64,000 bases of DNA, from contig BSDZ01000028.1 of NCBI GenBank assembly GCA_030268105.1, forward strand, positions 1,388,001 through 1,452,000, read 5' to 3'. Below, one piece after another: positions 1-11,084 of this stretch. The notes under the pieces are model-generated. The model ran no database searches and was not told where the DNA came from. It was given only the letters and a program-made list of their open reading frames with translations. This DNA is from Volvox africanus (Eukaryota > Chlorophyta > Chlorophyceae > Chlamydomonadales > Volvocaceae). Each line of letters begins with the position of its first letter. The stretch's first letter is position 1. Made by a program: the position numbers and the translations under genes.

Positions 1-385
1 GAACCTGGCTTGTGGCTTCCAGCAGCACAGGCAGGCAGGCAGGCAGGAAAGGCCCCAGATTGGATAGACCTCCGCAAGTTGCTCGTCCACCCCGGCATCA
101 GCGAGCCCATACTTTCAGCCGCTTTTCACAACCTCCCCAAGACTCTTTACCACCGCCGTGGTGTGACCTCCACATACCGCTCCTCCCCCCACCCACCCCG
201 TTTCTCGTTAGGATTCCTGTGACCGGGTCCATTGTTTTCCCTCATCGTGACCACCCATTTAGGAAATCCCAAATAGACCAGCCACAGTTGATTGAACCCA
301 CGACAACACCGCATCCTTCGAACTCCCTCCCTTCGAACCACCATACACACAACCATTGGCCTACATACCCCTCCGAGCTCCTCAC
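1..385. other. No coding exon identified; downstream of the last visible Derlin exon
   Basis: The Derlin intron begins at 385 on the minus strand. The next Derlin exon should encode the GH-Y-Y-F-L-E-x-V-Y-P segment, and I do not find it in frame here, so it probably lies off the window. A short CAGG tandem run is present near 30-50. Nothing else was seen. Confidence 0.5.
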
Positions 386-2054
386 CCGCCGCCATTCCGA
401 TGAGGTCCACGGTGGCGTTGTTGCCCATCATGAGTGAGAAGGACAACAATACCCAGGGTAGGTAGGGGGCCGTGAAGCTGAAGATGCCCAGGAACGAGAG
501 GTTCAGATGTCGATGGCGGCGGCCCCAAACGTAAACCATCATGAAAGTCAGGCTGGAGCCGAGAAACTGGACATTGACGAATAGAGCGACGAAAGTCATC
601 ATTGAAGCACCCACGAGGAGCATCCAAAGGAAATCCGCGGAACGACCGTGGAAGGTGCCTGGTTGGGGTCGGCGAGAAGAGGAACATGAAGGCCCCGTCA
701 TAACTTCTCAGTCATGGTGGGAAAGAAATGAGCAAGAGGGGACACCGGAAGGTAAAACAAACGGAGATGGAGAGGCAACACCAAAACGCTGCTGTGCAGC
801 GCCATGAGGAACGCAGCCGTGGCCATGGATTTTTTCCACGCAGGAGTTGAGTAAATGGCAAAAATGAAGGAAATATAAAGCGAAATCTGGTCCGGAAGAC
901 AGGCGGGTTGCGGCTTGGAAAGTCCCTACATGGTGATGCTGACAGAGGTTCAAGCAGGTTGATGGTACATGCTCAAGCGCTGATCAGCTCCAGGGACGAA
1001 GTACTAAACCAGCGAGGTACGTCAATATATATCTATGCCATATGCGCAACATCAATCAGACCGCAATGACCATTTTTACACATTCCCTGTCGTGACAGTG
1101 ATATGCCGCCCTGAAATCCACGTCCTACACGCACTCGATGAAAACATGTGACCCTTTGTTTTTCAGAAACCATTCACCGCCGAATGTAAGGAATTATACA
1201 ACCTTGTTCCTACGGGGCTGCAGGGCTACGAACCACTGCCCATGTGCCTCATGTCGCGCCCAACCTCACTCTGACCTCTATCCACCATACGCCCCAACAC
1301 TTCTGTCCGTTTCTGACGAACCCGCACATATCCTCTCTCACCCTCCTCCAAAGCCTTAGAGTACTTGAGCAAGAAGAACATGTGGAAGACAAAGTCCATT
1401 CCTGCATAGCCGTAGCAGGAAATATGCATACTTCAACAACCCGGGCAGGGGGAGTGTAGGCGGATACTGGGGCCCCCCTTGTCCCATGAAGCGGTAGTAT
1501 CTACTGCAGAAACGTAGATGAGCAAAGAAACAGAGAGCCCTGAAGGAACTTGACATGGCTGTCAATCAGAACGCAAGATGCTACACTTGGGACGCCGTAA
1601 TGCCCTCAGAGGCATCGCGTGCCATCCCCCATTGCTCCTGAGTACCTAGGCTGCCGAAGTAGAAGAAATTCGTGGCCAGTCGCCACAATTGGAGCTTTTT
1701 AAACACCAGTTGCGCATTGAAGTAGACACTGTAAGGTGTGATGATCTGTGCGGGAGAACTGAGTGTCACCAGAACGCAGGGGTGGGTAGAGTGCCCCGAA
1801 TATATTTCCCCCACCTCCATCGTGCAGCCCGCCGTGGTGAGAAACGCCATCGTTATATACGCCCTTGTTACAATTGGTAACTGCACATAAGCAACAATCC
1901 CCGTGGGTCCCTGTCGTCCGATCGGCAGATAAAGGGTACCTCCACCTCGTTGCTCACCGATTTATACCATTCCTCGATAGCCTGCAGGAGCGCAATGTTA
2001 CTTCAGGCGTGATAAAAATGGCAGCGTGTCTTCTCTGGCTTCTTCCCTTACCAT
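386..2054 (-). CDS. Derlin, ER-associated degradation rhomboid-like pseudoprotease (3' end missing)
   Basis: Derlins are multi-spanning ER membrane proteins of the rhomboid pseudoprotease family; they help retrotranslocate misfolded proteins for p97-dependent ERAD. Six exons on the minus strand keep one frame: ATG at 2052-2054 followed directly by GTAAGG, 1958-1981 (24 nt), 1815-1880, 1646-1745, 1342-1401 and 386-658. The product begins M-AIEEWYKS-LPIVTRAY, close to the plant Derlin start, then has ITPYSVYFN, QLWRLATNF, HMFFLLKYSKALEEG, the GRSADFLWMLL segment, TFMMVYVWGRR and APYLPWVLL. These match consecutive Derlin blocks. About 175 residues are visible of the usual 210-260. The final exon(s), with the VYP segment and cytosolic tail, are not found. 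One 69-nt intron (1746-1814) lacks a stop in frame, so an unspliced reading stays open through it. It is transcribed divergently from the neighbour at 2487. Confidence 0.88.
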
Positions 2055-2486
2055 TGTTGGCCCACTTTATGAAATCCTATGCAAACTCAATGAAATTTGT
2101 TCTTTATTGAATAAGTAATGCAGCAAGATGTTTGCAATCTGTCGAAAACAACTAGATTCTCGAAACCAACAACAACGGTTCGAGGAGCTTAGGCAGGAGT
2201 ACTCGTGAGGTTGGTCTCTCAAATCCGTCCATGTTCCTTCGATTCATATGGATTCTTTTAAGAAATGATATTGAATGCGGGAGGGAGCCCCTGTACGGCA
2301 AACAAACACCACGGCCCCTTCATGGTGTTCTCGCCATAAAGTGAAATTAGACAATATTTTTATCTGAAGACTTTCCTGGTGGATTCATATATTACACTTG
2401 ACTCTGGATATCTTTACCAGTCACCATTACTCAAGGAATTTGCATAGAGAAAAGCAATTATTTCTGTGCCGAACCAATTGTTAAAC
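2055..2486. promoter_or_regulatory. Divergent intergenic region between Derlin and the glycine-rich protein gene
   Basis: About 430 bp separate two divergently oriented start codons, so both promoters presumably lie here. The stretch is clearly more AT-rich than the flanking exons. I see no motif I can name with confidence. Confidence 0.35.
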
Positions 2487-3559
2487 ATGACGACTATGTT
2501 CTCCTTTAAATGCCGCCCTTGCGCTGCTTCCGTTAAGCGACAAGCTTTTGCGGCGCCACGCATTCAGGCGAGTCGTTTCTTCTTGGCCAAGAAGAGACAA
2601 ATGGATATAGCTTCAAATATTCAAATGCAGACGGCCTTCTTTGACTAAATGACATCACCTATAAAACTTTATGTGTGCCTTGCTCTCTTCACCGCCGGCG
2701 TCTTTGCAGACGGCAGCGCCACGGAGGTCGCTAACAATTGTTGCAGGACAGGCACAATCTGGCAATACAGCAACGAAACGACGGTTGAGCGGTCCGCCAA
2801 ACCTGCCTCCAGTAGACAGCAACGTAAGCGGCATCGTGTTGGGTCAGGCAGCGCTTGTTATGACCTTGCCTTGAGGCTAAGACCCTAAGGCATACATTCC
2901 GCAACTCGTGTAGTACGCATGGTATTCTGACCCTTGCATGATCTGTATTTCTTCATCCAGGGCGGTGGCGGAGGTGGTGGTGATGGCTGGGGTTGGGAGC
3001 GAACGGCACGCAATGTTGCGCCAAACCTCTTTGTCCTGGGGCTCTACTTCTTTCTGACGTCATACGGAGGCGATAATTTTGGTGGTGGCGGCGGAGGTGG
3101 AGGTGGTGGTGGCGGTAAGTTTTGGCCGGAGGGCCCTGTGCCATGGCGACCTTGAGCAGGGCACTTGCATGACTCGGGGCGTGCAATCCACCAATACCTC
3201 GTCATCGTCACCTGGTCATATCTCTCGCCTATTGAGGCATAACGGGGGTGTTTCCTGATGCGGGAGATACCTCGTGGCCCACCATTCTTGCTGGATGGCT
3301 GACCGGAGCTACCGAGGGACGGTAGTTGAAATACAGTTTTTTGTTTCCTGTCCTCTTGCTGGACATAGGTGGTGGCGGTGGTGGTGGTGGCGGCGGCGGC
3401 GATGGGGGCATGCAACCGGACGGTGACCGGTCGGGCAACAACCCCCACCGGAACGACCCGAACCGCAATCAGGAGCAATCGGCGCGCAAAGAAGAGGAGG
3501 AGGAGGAGGAGGAGCAGCAGCACACACGGCCGCGCGGCAGCCGTCTGAGGCGGTATTGA
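2487..3559 (+). CDS. Predicted organelle-targeted glycine-rich single-TM protein, family not recognised
   Basis: Four exons splice in frame: 2487-2531, 2710-2823, 2961-3114 and 3369-3559 (stop). The protein of about 167 aa has an N-terminus rich in Ser, Ala, Arg and Thr with almost no acidic residues (roughly residues 1-45, including APRRSLTIVAGQAQ). This looks like a chloroplast or mitochondrial transit peptide. A Gly run, a WGWERTARNVAP stretch and one likely membrane helix (LFVLGLYFFLTSY) follow. A second long Gly run is split by the last intron, and the tail is polar with a Glu run and an Arg-rich end. The last intron falls inside GGT repeats, and donor and acceptor keep the Gly frame. 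I do not know the family; thylakoid or inner-envelope location is a guess. The minus-strand Pro-rich frames over the same DNA are shadows. The weak points are the first donor (GTTAAG) and the lack of a recognised homologue. Confidence 0.5.
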
Positions 3560-5250
3560 TCCAGCAGCTTGGCTCTCGCGTGTCACCTTCTGCGAGGTGG
3601 GGCCGATGATGGTGCACAGTGGGCTAGGGTGCTCTGGAGCAAGTACGGGGGGCCGAGGGGCAAGTCCGAGTCTAGCAACGAAGAAGTTCCCGGACAACGC
3701 ATTGCAGGCCGTGTGTAATATTTGTATGCCGTGCCTATGGGTGCGTTTTATTTTGCCGTAGATTTGTCGAGTGTGATTGTTGCTATGCGGCATCTGGTTG
3801 CCGCCACCGTGTAACACATCGTCTGTGCGACTGCATGTATGAGTGTGTTGGGTATGCTGGATGAGCGTGTGCGCACTGTGTGTGGTTTTGTGGAGGGAGA
3901 CGCGGTTGGATGACGATCCCACGCGGGGGCGCAGCACCCAAGGATGCCGTAAGGACAATCGCGGCACCAGTGGTCCGGTGCGGACTTAACGACCTTATTG
4001 ACCTCAGTCCTGCTGCTATAGCCCGCTGTCCTTAACTCGTCTAATCTCTGGGGGCGTGCGGCATTAGTCTGTGTTGTGTTTAGATGCCTTGTTCTCTTCC
4101 TCCTAGGCCCCTGTCATGTGAGTTCACGTGTTCATCTTCAAATAAGCTCTACATGAGGCAGTGAAGTGATATGCAGAGAGTGTTCTGTGTTTTGATTTCT
4201 TAGGGGGATGTCCACGTCCAAGTGAGAGGTGTTGGACCTGATGAGTGTGTGTGGGGGGGGGTTGAGCGTGGATGCGGGAAACGCTGGGTTCAGGTTTTAT
4301 GGGCGGTGGTGCTGGGGAGCACGAGGCGATATGTGAAATTGCGGAATGGCTACAGACGTAGTCAGATTTGGGACGAGAGGAATAGACGTATGGCGGTATG
4401 AAGTGTGAAGTCCATACAATTGGGAGGTTGATTACATGGCTGTAGCTAACACACATCATAACGACACGGATTCCTCGGGAAAAGGGTGATGGACTCCCCT
4501 GCTTCATTGCGTTTTCACAAACTCTGCATGCTGCCCTTCCCCCGGTGTTTCCGGAGCAAGGCGAGGCGCCCTCCCAACAATCGGTCCATGATCTGCTGTG
4601 TGAGTTAAGCGCCTAGTGGAAATCCATCCACACTCGGCGATCCAGCCACAACTCCAGATATCCGTCCCTAGCTTTCGTTTAGGTGGACTCCTGGCGGGGG
4701 CGCCTGGTCTCCGCGTCACGGCGGACGCACTTTGAACAGAGTCCTGGGATTAGGAACTTAGGGGGGTGCGGACGGGAGGTCCGCCTTAGTCCACGCAGAC
4801 GCACTCGTCAAAGGGCGTAGGGCAGATAGGTGTTTGCTGGTTACGCGCAGCATCCTGCTGGCGATAGGGCCCAGGGGCCTTACAGGTTGCGCGGGTGAGT
4901 GCCCCGGATGTGTTGTTTAGGGTTTCCTGGTCTGGGCGTCTGTCTGGGCGGCGCGGGCCCCCGCCTAAGTTTTCCGGAAGCCGGTTTAGGGTCTTGCCAG
5001 CAGGAGCGGTAGGATGTTGGTATTTGAAGCATCCCTCATTCGGTAGTGTGTGTGTGAGGAGCAGCATTTGTGACACCTAGTATTAGAGCCATTCCGTACT
5101 TGTGGGTACGGCACGGGTTCCGAAGGTTAGAAATGGGCCAATATGGGCGGTCTGCCAAATGGCGTCATGGTTTCGGATGTCCAGTCCGTCCCTCGGGATC
5201 GGCCCAGAGGCGGCTGGTTATTGACCCTATATAGTCGATCAGGGGACTCC
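3560..5250. other. No recognisable gene
   Basis: Short frames occur on both strands, but none has a domain, a coherent splice pattern or a biased composition. The first few hundred bases are probably 3' UTR of the glycine-rich protein gene. A run of G lies near 4252-4262. Confidence 0.4.
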
Positions 5251-5525
5251 TGATATGGCACACTCAGGCCCCAGCCCCGTGCACCTCCTTCACCCCTGGA
5301 GAGGGGTCGGCCTATTAGTGCATGAGGTCATTCGGGATTCAACGGCCCAAGCTTTGTGCGGCCGTTTGTGTAGCCGTGTAAGATCCAAGTTGGGACACGT
5401 CTCAACCGCAGCTGCACCCCGCCTGCAGCAGCAGCTGCAGCAACATCCAAATCGCAAGGCATCGGAGGCACCTGGACCAGCAGCGACAGAAGCTGTGTCA
5501 GCTCCCGAATCCAGGATGCCCCTTA

Positions 5526-6189
5526 ATGCGTGAAGTGAAGGGATGTGGGAACCGCTGTAATGTCGGCGGTGGTGGTGGTGGTGGCGGTGTGCAGCCACCT
5601 GTGACCACACGTTCCAGTAGAGGGAGGTCGTCTAAGCTCCCACAAGATAATCACTCCGCAGAACACCCCCAGCCCAGCGACTGGTACGCCACCCAGGTGA
5701 TGAGTGCCTGGTGTATCGACCATCACAGAATGATTCGCTGTGAAGCACAGAACGGGTTGAGGTAGTCACCCCGTGACACCTCGGAAAAGGATTATCAAGG
5801 TCTGCGAGATGCGGCTCATGAGCGAACGCAAATACGGAACCGTACACCTGTACATGCAAGGAGCTTTGGCTGCCGTGTCTCGAGTACCGGACAGAACTGT
5901 GTCGGTGGAACTACTGCCATCAGAACATGACGAGCATGGTGACGTGCGCGCTCCCGGGACGGATATCCCAAACGACGACACCCGATATTCAGCTGAAGCG
6001 GATCAGAGCTTCACTCCCCGGAGTCCAGCTCACACCCACGTCTTCCTGATCCAGTGCTACCTTTCAATGCTGGCATCCTGGTCTTCGTTCCCTCACCCCC
6101 TCGCGCCAGCCCGGGGCAAATGCGCAATCAGCTCCGCGGGATCGACCCTTGAGGAGGAAACCCGTGAGGCGGCGCAAAACTGTCGCTAA
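5526..6189 (+). CDS. Weak candidate: Alba-fold RNase P/MRP subunit (POP7/Rpp20-like), partial model
   Basis: The clearest part is the open frame 5773-6189. It reads like an Alba-domain protein of the POP7/Rpp20 type: PRKRIIKVCEMRL, then YGTVHLYMQG, RTVSVELLP, and later RSPAHTHVFLIQ. Rpp20 has comparable blocks (a Cys/Leu helix, an IHGLG strand, TSTVELVDEL, NSAIHIRVFRV). About 75 bp upstream another frame ends in PQPSDWYATQ before a possible GTGATG donor, resembling the P-N-D-I-Y-V start of Rpp20. I could not join the two pieces without a guess: an AAG acceptor just before GTCTGCGAG would keep the frame. POP7 is a small nuclear or nucleolar RNA-binding subunit of RNase P and MRP. The resemblance is by eye and weak, and the usual I-N-R-A-I-N helix is not obvious. 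This could equally be a chance frame. Confidence 0.28.
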
Positions 6190-6538
6190 GGGAAGCCCCA
6201 AACAGGAAACGAACAAGTGTGAAACATACACTCATTCCACACCCGCGATCAGAATCCAAAAGAGACTTCACCACCAACACCCGATGCGTAAAGCGAGGGA
6301 GTTACCGCGCAGCAGTACACATGACCGCCATTACCGCCGGTGTACAACCCCCTCCCATATGTGTACATGTCATCATCTTCTATTCTGTTTCTGGATGCCT
6401 CCTGAAGCTCCGACGCAGCCACCCACCGAGTCGTGGCCAAACTGACGCGTATTATCCTGACGCACGCTCTTTCCCACCCCCCAATGCCCCACACCTTGCC
6501 GCCCTTCTGCTCCCCTTGCATGCTTCTGCCTTCCCTCC

Positions 6539-9500
6539 TCATTCCACCGCAAACCCACAGATCCGCAGCATCTCCCGCACCTCCGTCACCTTCTCCCTCG
6601 CTCGTCCCCCCGCTCTCCCTGCCGCCAGCTCGTGCTCGTCCAGAAGCCGCCACCGTCGCCAGCCCACCACTCTCGCGCCGCGCTGCCGCAGCAACGCCTT
6701 CAGGCCCGCAGCACCCGGCGGACCCGCCGACCCATGGGACATCTCTCCTGCGCGGAGCAGCGCCTCCGCATCCCCTTGCAGACTGTCCACCGTCTCCTCC
6801 GCATCCACCAGATTAGTCCCGATGATGCCGGTGGGTCCGCGCTTCAGCCAGCCCACCACGTACAGACCCACATCAGTGGCCGCAACACCGCCCTTGCCGC
6901 CCTCACCGCTGCCGCTGGTGCTGCCGCTGGCAGCTGACGACACAGCGCCATTTGTCTGGAGTTCAGGGTTTGTACGAACAAGTGGACGGATCCTTTCTTA
7001 GGCTAGTGGGCCGGGGGCCGTGAGGGTGAGGGACAAGACGACCACGAAGAGTGGAGACCGAGATGAGGTTAGGAGGGACTAAGTGGGGGAGATCAGGCGG
7101 GACATCGATTGCTTGGCGCACCGGTCCTGGGTCCTGGGTCATGAGCAACACCTCCGGCTAAAAGGCGCACCTCAGGCGCCCCCTCCTTGCGTGCGATAAT
7201 CGGGTATGATACGTGAGGCCCTCGAAACACACCCGCGCGGGGGAGAGATATGTGTGTATACGAGAGCACGTACTTAGCGGCACTCGGCATCCATTGCCCC
7301 AACCAAACACGTCGCGCCGTTCGCTTCCTGGTTTGGTGTTGGCGTGCCTTCCTCCCCCTCCTCCCCCTCCTTCCCCTCCTCCCTTAAGACCCAGACAGAC
7401 AGACACACGCACTGACCTGCTGCAATACTCGCCCCGCCACGTTGGGGATGATCCCCCGCCGACTGTCGAATGCGACACCCTGCGGATGTACGAACAGCAT
7501 CCAGTCAAAAGGCAGGTGCCGTACGGTCCCCCCTTCTTCCCAGGAGGTGAACGCGGCCCGTACGAAACCCAAAACAGATATTCCCTGGGAAACAACCAAC
7601 GGCCTCTAAAGCGAGAAGGCAGCTGCGTCTACATCCGTGCGGAAGAATGAGGCTGCGAACATGTCGGTTCATGGGGGGCGGGGGTCAGCCCCGGGGCAAC
7701 GCACGGTCTGATGGACATCCTCTCCCCACCGAATCATCCACCCCAATACATACACACATACACACACACACATACACACATACACACCTGAACCGGCAAC
7801 GATTTGTAGCCAATGGACTTGAGCACCATCTCGCAAGGGATGGTGTCGAACACGCCACTGCCAAACGCCACGGGGATTCCACCGGGGCCATCCAACCGTA
7901 CGGCAGTGCGTTCCACTCGGAGACCTGATCGGCAGCTCACCCGGGCGGGGGCGGGGGGAAGCGGGGGCGGGGGTTTTGTAGCCGGGTAGTGCGGGGAAGG
8001 TACTGCAGGTCAGCCAAGCGCGTGAGTCAGCGCCATGTGAATCCGAAGAAATGGTGATGCCGAAATCAGCAGCAGGTCTCTTCACCCGACCAGCGCCAAT
8101 GTCCAAACGTAGACCCCAAGGCAGCTACAGCCTCCCAGCATGTCTAACTTCCCGGACCCAACCGCTGCGGACCACCGCCGGGAGCCGCTGCTAACGGCAA
8201 CATACAACTGTCCTCGTGGACATGATCGTCGACGTAATCCAATATGAAGGCACTCCTTTTGGCGGTTTGTTCGCTCATAACTGTTAACCTCCCAGCAGTT
8301 CCACTTTATCCTCCCCTCATGCGCCCCCTCCCACTGCCCTACCTCCCCCCTCTTTCCCCCCCCCCCACACACACACGCACCCAACCCACGCCGCACCTGT
8401 CACTGCTCCATCAGGGTTCCTCAGAACCTCCACCGGGTTGCGGTAAAACTGAAAGAAGAGGTCACGTTGCCGCTGAGGAGGAGACCCGCCACCCGCCGCT
8501 GTTGCTGCATCCGCCGCGGAAGCTTCCCCCACTGCCTTGGACACCAGCTCGAACACACGGCGCTTGAGGCGAGTGGCCTTCATTTCCGCCGAGTCCGCCT
8601 CCGAAACCGTCAACTGGTCCGGGGCTGCCGTACGAGCCGACACGCCGCAGTCTGTGAGCAGCTCCTTCAATTCTTTTGGGGTGCAGGCGGCCTGAGGGGG
8701 CGAGGGGTGAGGGGTGAGGAGGAGAAGAGAAGAGGAGTGGGTTTCGTGATCAACAACACCTCTCCCCACCTCCCCCACCTCCGCCTCTCCAGGCGACCCC
8801 GTCCGCTCGTCGTGTCTCAACTTTCCGAACGCAAGGCCGTTTCTCCCGTGCCCCCTCCCCCCATTCCCCACCCGCCCACCTGCACAGGTCCTCTCCTCGC
8901 CACCAGGTGCACCTCCCGCACCGCACTGCCTCCCCCCGTCTGCGGGTCCCCCATCAGCTGCGCCAGCGAGTGAGCCGCCATGTCAGTGGGAGCGAACCGG
9001 GAGGGGGGTGCCAGCAGCGCCCGGGCGCAGTCCAGAGCCACATTGCCGATACCGCAGATGGCTACCGAGCGAACCTGACGGAGGTGGGGAGGGGCGACGG
9101 TACGGAGGGCGGGAGGGACAAAAGGGAGGGGCGTTTCCCGGACGGATTTGATAAACTCCCTCCCTCCCTCGGATGCGGGAGTCGTACAAGGTGATGTTCC
9201 AACATACATAGGGGAGTAGGAGAGCTGAGGCGTACGGAAATTGGGTGCACTAACAGTGTCGTAGTGGCCGCTCTGGGACACCGTCTGGGGTGCCCACCTC
9301 CCGGGCTGGACGTGGGAAGAGGAAGGGGGAGGGGTTAGCTCCCCAGATACCCAGGACCCACCTTGGACAGGTCTATGGGCAGGTGCCGGGCATCCGGGTG
9401 GCCGTTGTACCACCACACAAACTCCCTCGCGGAGAAAACCCCAGCCCCCGGGGACCCGTCCTCGCCGGGGATACCCAGCCGCCGGTCACTCTCCGCGCCG

Positions 9501-11084
9501 TACGCTAAGACGACCTGCGGGAGCAGAAAGAAGGGGAGCAACGACCAGGGGCAGCAGCTGCGGCGGAAGGAGAGCTCGGGTGAGGAGGAATGGGATCAAG
9601 TCCAATTGAACCTCTTTTGCTGTCCCCGCTTTCGGCCGTTGCCCGCTAACATCCTCAGACGCTCCCGAGCTCCCCCAACCCCTCCCCTCACCTTGTCTCT
9701 ATGTGCCCAGCTTGACCCCAATCTCCCCTACCGCAAATGTGGGCACCCTCCCTGCTGCACCCTCCCCGCTGCACCCTCCCGCTTCCGTACCGCGTGGAAC
9801 AATGCCCGCAGCTCGTTTACGTCCACATCTCTGCCCACCAGCACGTTGCCGAGGAAACTGACCCGCGGGTCTCCAGCGATGGAGCTGAACTGATTGGTCA
9901 CATTCTGCAGTTTGCGCCGGCAGCAGCCCCCCCCAAATGTCATGTAGGGAGGGCGACATCGGAAACCATGCCAGTCCCAGTACCATACCAGCAGGAGGGT
10001 AGCAATCATAGCACTCTCAGTTTAGGGTTATTTTTGTGTTTCTTCTCACTCTTCTCCTCAGCCGCCCTCCCCCCGTACAAACCCACCTTGGTGTCCTGGT
10101 GGTCGGGCGCAACCCCGGAGCGCACCAACCCAAAAGGTGTGGGAAGCCGGTCCTGTTTAGGAAACAAAGGACAGGTGCACAGCGACGGCCTCAATCTTTC
10201 GAAGAGGTCATTGCTTTGAAATTCAAAACACTTTGTCGGCGCAAGCGGGCAACCGTTGCAGTGTTAGTTGACCCTGTGTGCTGATGGCCCACAGGACTCC
10301 ACCCCGCACGGTGTTGTCACCCGGTGTGCAGGGAAGCTCATGCCCCAGGGAGCCTGCGCTGTTTGATCTGGCCGCGTTGGTCTGTCTGTCCACTTTTCCT
10401 CGCCCTGGTCTCCTGGGCCCTGCAGCACCCCGGACACCCCTTCCGGCACCCAGCCACTCGGTGTCCCACGCTCGCCATGGATCGTTATGCGCTCACTCAC
10501 CAGAAGTGACACGTGGACCCCGTCCCCGTAGCGCTTCAGGAGCTGCATCCGGGAGATTAATAGGGGGAGGACAAGAGGGATGTTGGTTGTTGGTGACGTG
10601 CCAGATTACACTTTTGGTGCGAGCTCGGGGGTGTGATTGGAAACTTAGAGTGTTACCCTGGAAGTTAGGGCTGCGGAGGTATATCCCCACGTGCGATTAG
10701 TCCGATCCGCACGGTCAAAAAGAAAATACTCCGAATAATGGAGGCATAAAATCGCATGACTGAGACGGTACAAAGGGGTGGAAAGTGCCGGGCAGCCGTT
10801 ACACAGCAGGGCAGAAACCGTTAGTACGCAATCAAGGCCAATCGAGCAAGGTCAGGGATGTGGATAGATGCGTAACTGGGTGAAACTCTCACCCGATCCA
10901 CAGTGTAGAATCCAGCGGGACCAGAGCCGACAACGCATACATGCAATTTCCCCGGCACTGAATTGGAAGTTGTATACGCAGCCGACCACAACCCGAAACC
11001 ACTGCATGCCAGTGATTCTATCCTAGAGCTGCATAATGAGGTACTGCGGAAAGCTAGAGCACCCTGTGAAACCAGTCGCAACAT
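6539..11084 (-). CDS. FDXR: Mitochondrial NADPH:adrenodoxin/ferredoxin oxidoreductase
   Basis: This FAD flavoprotein passes electrons from NADPH to a mitochondrial [2Fe-2S] ferredoxin, for Fe-S cluster assembly and related pathways. Ten exons keep one frame: 10893-11084, 10501-10542, 10087-10152, 9791-9904, 9362-9514, 8880-9074, 8397-8691, 7788-7924, 7417-7479 and 6539-6955, giving 557 aa. The first 45 residues are Arg/Ser/Ala-rich, fitting a mitochondrial presequence. Residues 53-58 are the FAD dinucleotide motif [28 protein letters not shown] and EIPGE-like GIPGEDG follow, then the NADPH motif GIGNVALD (about 197-204), [26 protein letters not shown] and [12 protein letters not shown] (454-465). 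All are in family order. An insert rich in Ser and Gly precedes the last motif. The length is slightly above the usual 460-500 aa because of the insert and presequence. The stop is TGA. No break was seen. Confidence 0.96.
7746..7787. repeat. CA-rich microsatellite in an FDXR intron
   Basis: Imperfect tandem CA/TACA units lie directly next to the donor of the exon ending at 7788. Expansion here would approach the splice site. Confidence 0.85.

Noticed and set aside
60..125. Minus-strand LAEVYPIWG, reminiscent of the Derlin VYP segment
   Set aside because: Preceding residues do not fit GHxYYF and no acceptor gives the right phase; probably chance.
3044..3967. 307-aa minus-strand Pro-rich frame
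   Set aside because: Antisense to the Gly-encoding GGT repeats; no domains, and the plus-strand model splices in frame.
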